15,941 bases of DNA from Myxococcales bacterium (GTDB lineage: Bacteria > Myxococcota > Myxococcia > Myxococcales > Anaeromyxobacteraceae). The notes beneath the pieces were generated by a model. It searched no databases and had not been told where the DNA came from. It saw only the letters and a program-made list of their open reading frames with translations. A program made the position numbers and the translations under genes. The DNA is taken from NCBI GenBank assembly GCA_021779335.1, contig JAJYAW010000022.1, positions 1-15,941 of the forward strand, given 5' to 3'. This document shows positions 13,886 to 15,941 of this stretch, in pieces (the first letter of the stretch is position 1; each line of letters starts with the position of its first letter).

Positions 13886-15941
13886 CTAGAAGGTGCCGCC
13901 GACCGTGTAGCTCCCTGCCTTGCAGCCGCTGCCGCTGGCCACCGAGCAGGTCGGCGTGTACGCCGTCCCGGAGATGCTCTTCGGCGCGTGGTTGGTGAGC
14001 TGCGTCGTGTTGCGGATGAAGGCCCAGGGCCGCTTGTCCGTGCCCGTCGACCACCGCCCGGTCTTGGTGCTGCCGCCCGTCGGCAGCACGTTGTTGCCGT
14101 GGACGTCCTGCGCCGGCACCGGCCGTGCCGGCCTGGTCGTCGCCGACGCGTGGCAGTACCAGCACTCCTGCCTCAGGTAGGTCGACATCCCGCTGTTGCC
14201 GCTGCTCGAGAAGGCCGACCCCGTGCCGTGGTTGCTGTTGCTCACGGACACGTTGTGGCACACGTTGCAGAGGTTGGCCGTTGCGCTGTTGTTCCAGACC
14301 GGCTGGCGCAGCTCCGTCGGCCCGCCGTGCGCCGTCACCGTGCTCGTCAGCGTGACCGTGCTGGCCGTCCCCACCGGGGCGTGGCAGTCCCAGCAGGAGA
14401 TCAGGTAGCCCCAGGCCGCCGTCGTGTTGATCGTCCCGGCCGTCTTGGTGATCCCGTTCCACGGCGCGTTCATGCGGGCCGACGACACGTACGAGTTGTT
14501 CTGCTTCCCCAGGATCGGGTGGTACGACGAGTTGGTCGTCGCGAACGAGGCGTTCACGTCGGTCACGCCGCCCGTCGTCCCCAGCGCCGTCACCCCCGCC
14601 CCGGTGTAGCCCGTCCCCGCGATGGTGGTGTTGAACGGCTTGGCCGCCGACCCGCCCGGCACGAAGGCCGCCGTCGCGCCGTTCGCGTCGTGGCACTTCA
14701 GGCACTGGTTCACCATGATGGCCTGCAGCACCGGCGCCGCCGGGTCCGCCTCCAGCGAGAGCGACAGGTTCCGGCTGAACTTGGTGAACACCATGTCGGT
14801 CGTGGTCGTCGCGTACGACCCCGGGCTCGTCCCGCTGGCCGCCGTGAACGTCACCCCCTTGATGTGCAGCCCGGTGTCCGGGTCACGCAGGTCGATGTTC
14901 CCGTTGGCCGTCATCGGGTGGTAGGCCGGATCCGGGTCGCCCGTCGTCAGGTTCCCCTCCATGTGACAGACCACGCAGTCGAACTTGGTCACCGTGAACC
15001 CGCCGCTCCGCTTGTGCGACCACCCGGCGCTGTTGGTGAACTCCGGCACGATGGGCCGGCGGCCGCCCTGCGCCCCGGTGTGGCAGTCGATGCAGGTCCC
15101 GCTCGCCTCCACCACCCCGTCGATGTGCCACGTCTTGTTCACCGTGCACCCCGCCAGGTTGCCCGACGTGCACGTGTAGCCCGAGTGGCACGTCCCGCAC
15201 TGCGTCGTGCTCGTCACGCTCCCGTGCGCCCCCGACGTCGGCGGCGCCTTGTGGCAGCTCGTGCACGCCGTCGCCAGCGCCGCCGTGTCCGTCCACTTCG
15301 GCGTGATGAGCGTCCCCGCGTAGTTCGTGTTCCCGTTCCGCGCGTACCCGTGGCAGTAGTTGGTGCAGGTCGGCGTCGCCTCCCACGTCGCGTTGATGGT
15401 CGCCGGCGTGGGCACGATCGACCCGGTCTTCGCCAGCGCCCCGTACGTCATGTCCACCGTGCCGGTGGCGTGGTTCATCACCGTCGGCAGCACGTGGCAC
15501 TCCGTGCACGCCAGCGGCGCCGCCTTCAGCTTGGTGTTCACCACGTGCGCCTGGTGCGCACCCACCTTCACCCCGGTCGTCGTCCCGTTGGTCGCCTTCG
15601 GCGGCGCGTTGTTCGTGGCCGACCCGTGGCAGCTGTTGCACGCCGCCGTGTTCTGCCTCGTCCCGTTGATGTGGAGCGTCGTCGCCGACGTCCCCGTCCC
15701 CGTGAACAGGATCGACCCCGTCGCGCTCAAGGTCGTGTTGTGGCACGGCACGCACGACAGCCCCGTCGTCGCCGCCGCCACCGTCGCCACCGACGTGTGC
15801 ACCGGATCCCTGGGCGGCGTCCCGTGGCAGCTGTTGCACGCCACCGTCACCCCCGTCGTCCACTGCCACGTCGTGATGGCACCCTTCTGCGCCGCCGTCA
15901 GGCTCCCGCCGTGGCAGTACGTCACGCACGTGTCAGGCGTC
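13886..15941 (-). CDS. Large multihaem c-type cytochrome, C-terminal part (14 haem sites visible)
   Basis: The frame is open to the right window edge, so the N-terminus and signal peptide lie outside; about 685 codons are visible. It has twelve CXXCH sites (CNSCH twice, CVPCH, CTECH, CTSCH, CGTCH, CIDCH, CVVCH, CLKCH, CWDCH, CNVCH, CWYCH) and two CX3CH sites, C-VTY-CHG at the edge (15928-15911) and C-TNY-CHG near 15370-15350. Each CX3CHG is followed by about 25 residues with a Trp and then CXSCHxxPP, giving two tandem copies of one module. It recalls the Geobacter CX4CH...CXXCH repeat family, but with a three-residue gap. The rest is rich in Thr, Ser, Asn and Gly, and about four extra cysteines may form disulfides. 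Such proteins are extracellular or outer-surface electron conduits. It heads a set with resB and ccsA. Confidence 0.9.
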   Translation of the reverse strand, partial: TPDTCVTYCHGGSLTAAQKGAITTWQWTTGVTVACNSCHGTPPRDPVHTSVATVAAATTGLSCVPCHNTTLSATGSILFTGTGTSATTLHINGTRQNTAACNSCHGSATNNAPPKATNGTTTGVKVGAHQAHVVNTKLKAAPLACTECHVLPTVMNHATGTVDMTYGALAKTGSIVPTPATINATWEATPTCTNYCHGYARNGNTNYAGTLITPKWTDTAALATACTSCHKAPPTSGAHGSVTSTTQCGTCHSGYTCTSGNLAGCTVNKTWHIDGVVEASGTCIDCHTGAQGGRRPIVPEFTNSAGWSHKRSGGFTVTKFDCVVCHMEGNLTTGDPDPAYHPMTANGNIDLRDPDTGLHIKGVTFTAASGTSPGSYATTTTDMVFTKFSRNLSLSLEADPAAPVLQAIMVNQCLKCHDANGATAAFVPGGSAAKPFNTTIAGTGYTGAGVTALGTTGGVTDVNASFATTNSSYHPILGKQNNSYVSSARMNAPWNGITKTAGTINTTAAWGYLISCWDCHAPVGTASTVTLTSTVTAHGGPTELRQPVWNNSATANLCNVCHNVSVSNSNHGTGSAFSSSGNSGMSTYLRQECWYCHASATTRPARPVPAQDVHGNNVLPTGGSTKTGRWSTGTDKRPWAFIRNTTQLTNHAPKSISGTAYTPTCSVASGSGCKAGSYTVGGTF

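Noticed and set aside
11733..14705. A 990-codon minus-strand open frame that appears to join cytochrome, resB and ccsA sequence
   Set aside because: Only its last 284 codons are real, as ccsA. The rest is out of frame with resB and the cytochrome and has no domain features.
1..15941. tRNA, rRNA, insertion sequence or phage attachment site
   Set aside because: No cloverleaf, rRNA core, transposase motif or terminal inverted repeats were seen by eye; a covariance or profile search was not possible.

Overview
The window looks like chromosome of a very GC-rich, cytochrome-rich bacterium. It has strongly G/C-ending codons, multihaem c-type cytochromes with noncanonical CX3CH sites, lipoproteins with beta-propeller repeats and system II cytochrome c maturation. 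An Anaeromyxobacter-like member of the Myxococcota, or a relative of the Geobacter-type metal reducers, fits best. This is inferred from content only; no marker gene is present.

Left block (1-3498). Three codons of a leftward gene with a strong ribosome binding site occupy the edge. A rightward set follows: a ten-haem-site cytochrome ORF with no visible start codon or signal peptide, a six-bladed NHL-repeat lipoprotein 28 nt behind it, and a secreted tetrahaem cytochrome behind a possible sigma-54 promoter. The set closes with a perfect 12-bp terminator hairpin. This resembles the periplasmic and outer-surface electron-transfer clusters of metal-reducing bacteria, but no outer-membrane porin is visible here.

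Second block (3541-5709). A 15-bp tandem repeat of six copies separates the first block from a convergent two-gene operon. That operon encodes a BchE-like cobalamin-dependent radical SAM enzyme and, 7 nt later, a small tetrahaem lipoprotein-like cytochrome.

Third block (5915-7995, rightward). A 116-residue three-helix membrane protein, possibly leaderless, is followed by a stand-alone LuxE-family acyl-protein synthetase. These two genes and the radical SAM operon are all preceded by the same 10-mer, GTGCTA-N-C-N-T, which looks like an extended -10 element.

Right block (8030-15941, leftward). In transcription order it holds the C-terminal part of a large cytochrome (14 haem sites visible, two of them CX3CH), resB, ccsA, a second B12-binding radical SAM gene, a frameshifted remnant of a cytochrome 3' end, a PD40-propeller lipoprotein and a CHAP-like hydrolase. 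The resB-ccsA genes overlap by 4 nt and the radical SAM gene starts 8 nt after ccsA. The set therefore reads as a unit coupling a multihaem cytochrome, a haem lyase and a B12/radical SAM enzyme. The cytochrome 3' end and its downstream hairpin are duplicated at the remnant, and one stem pair differs by a compensatory change.

The most interesting inference is that two B12-type radical SAM enzymes, one resembling the tetrapyrrole cyclase BchE, sit in operons with c-type cytochromes or a haem lyase. That raises the possibility of tetrapyrrole or cytochrome modification. It is a hypothesis from context, not a demonstrated system.
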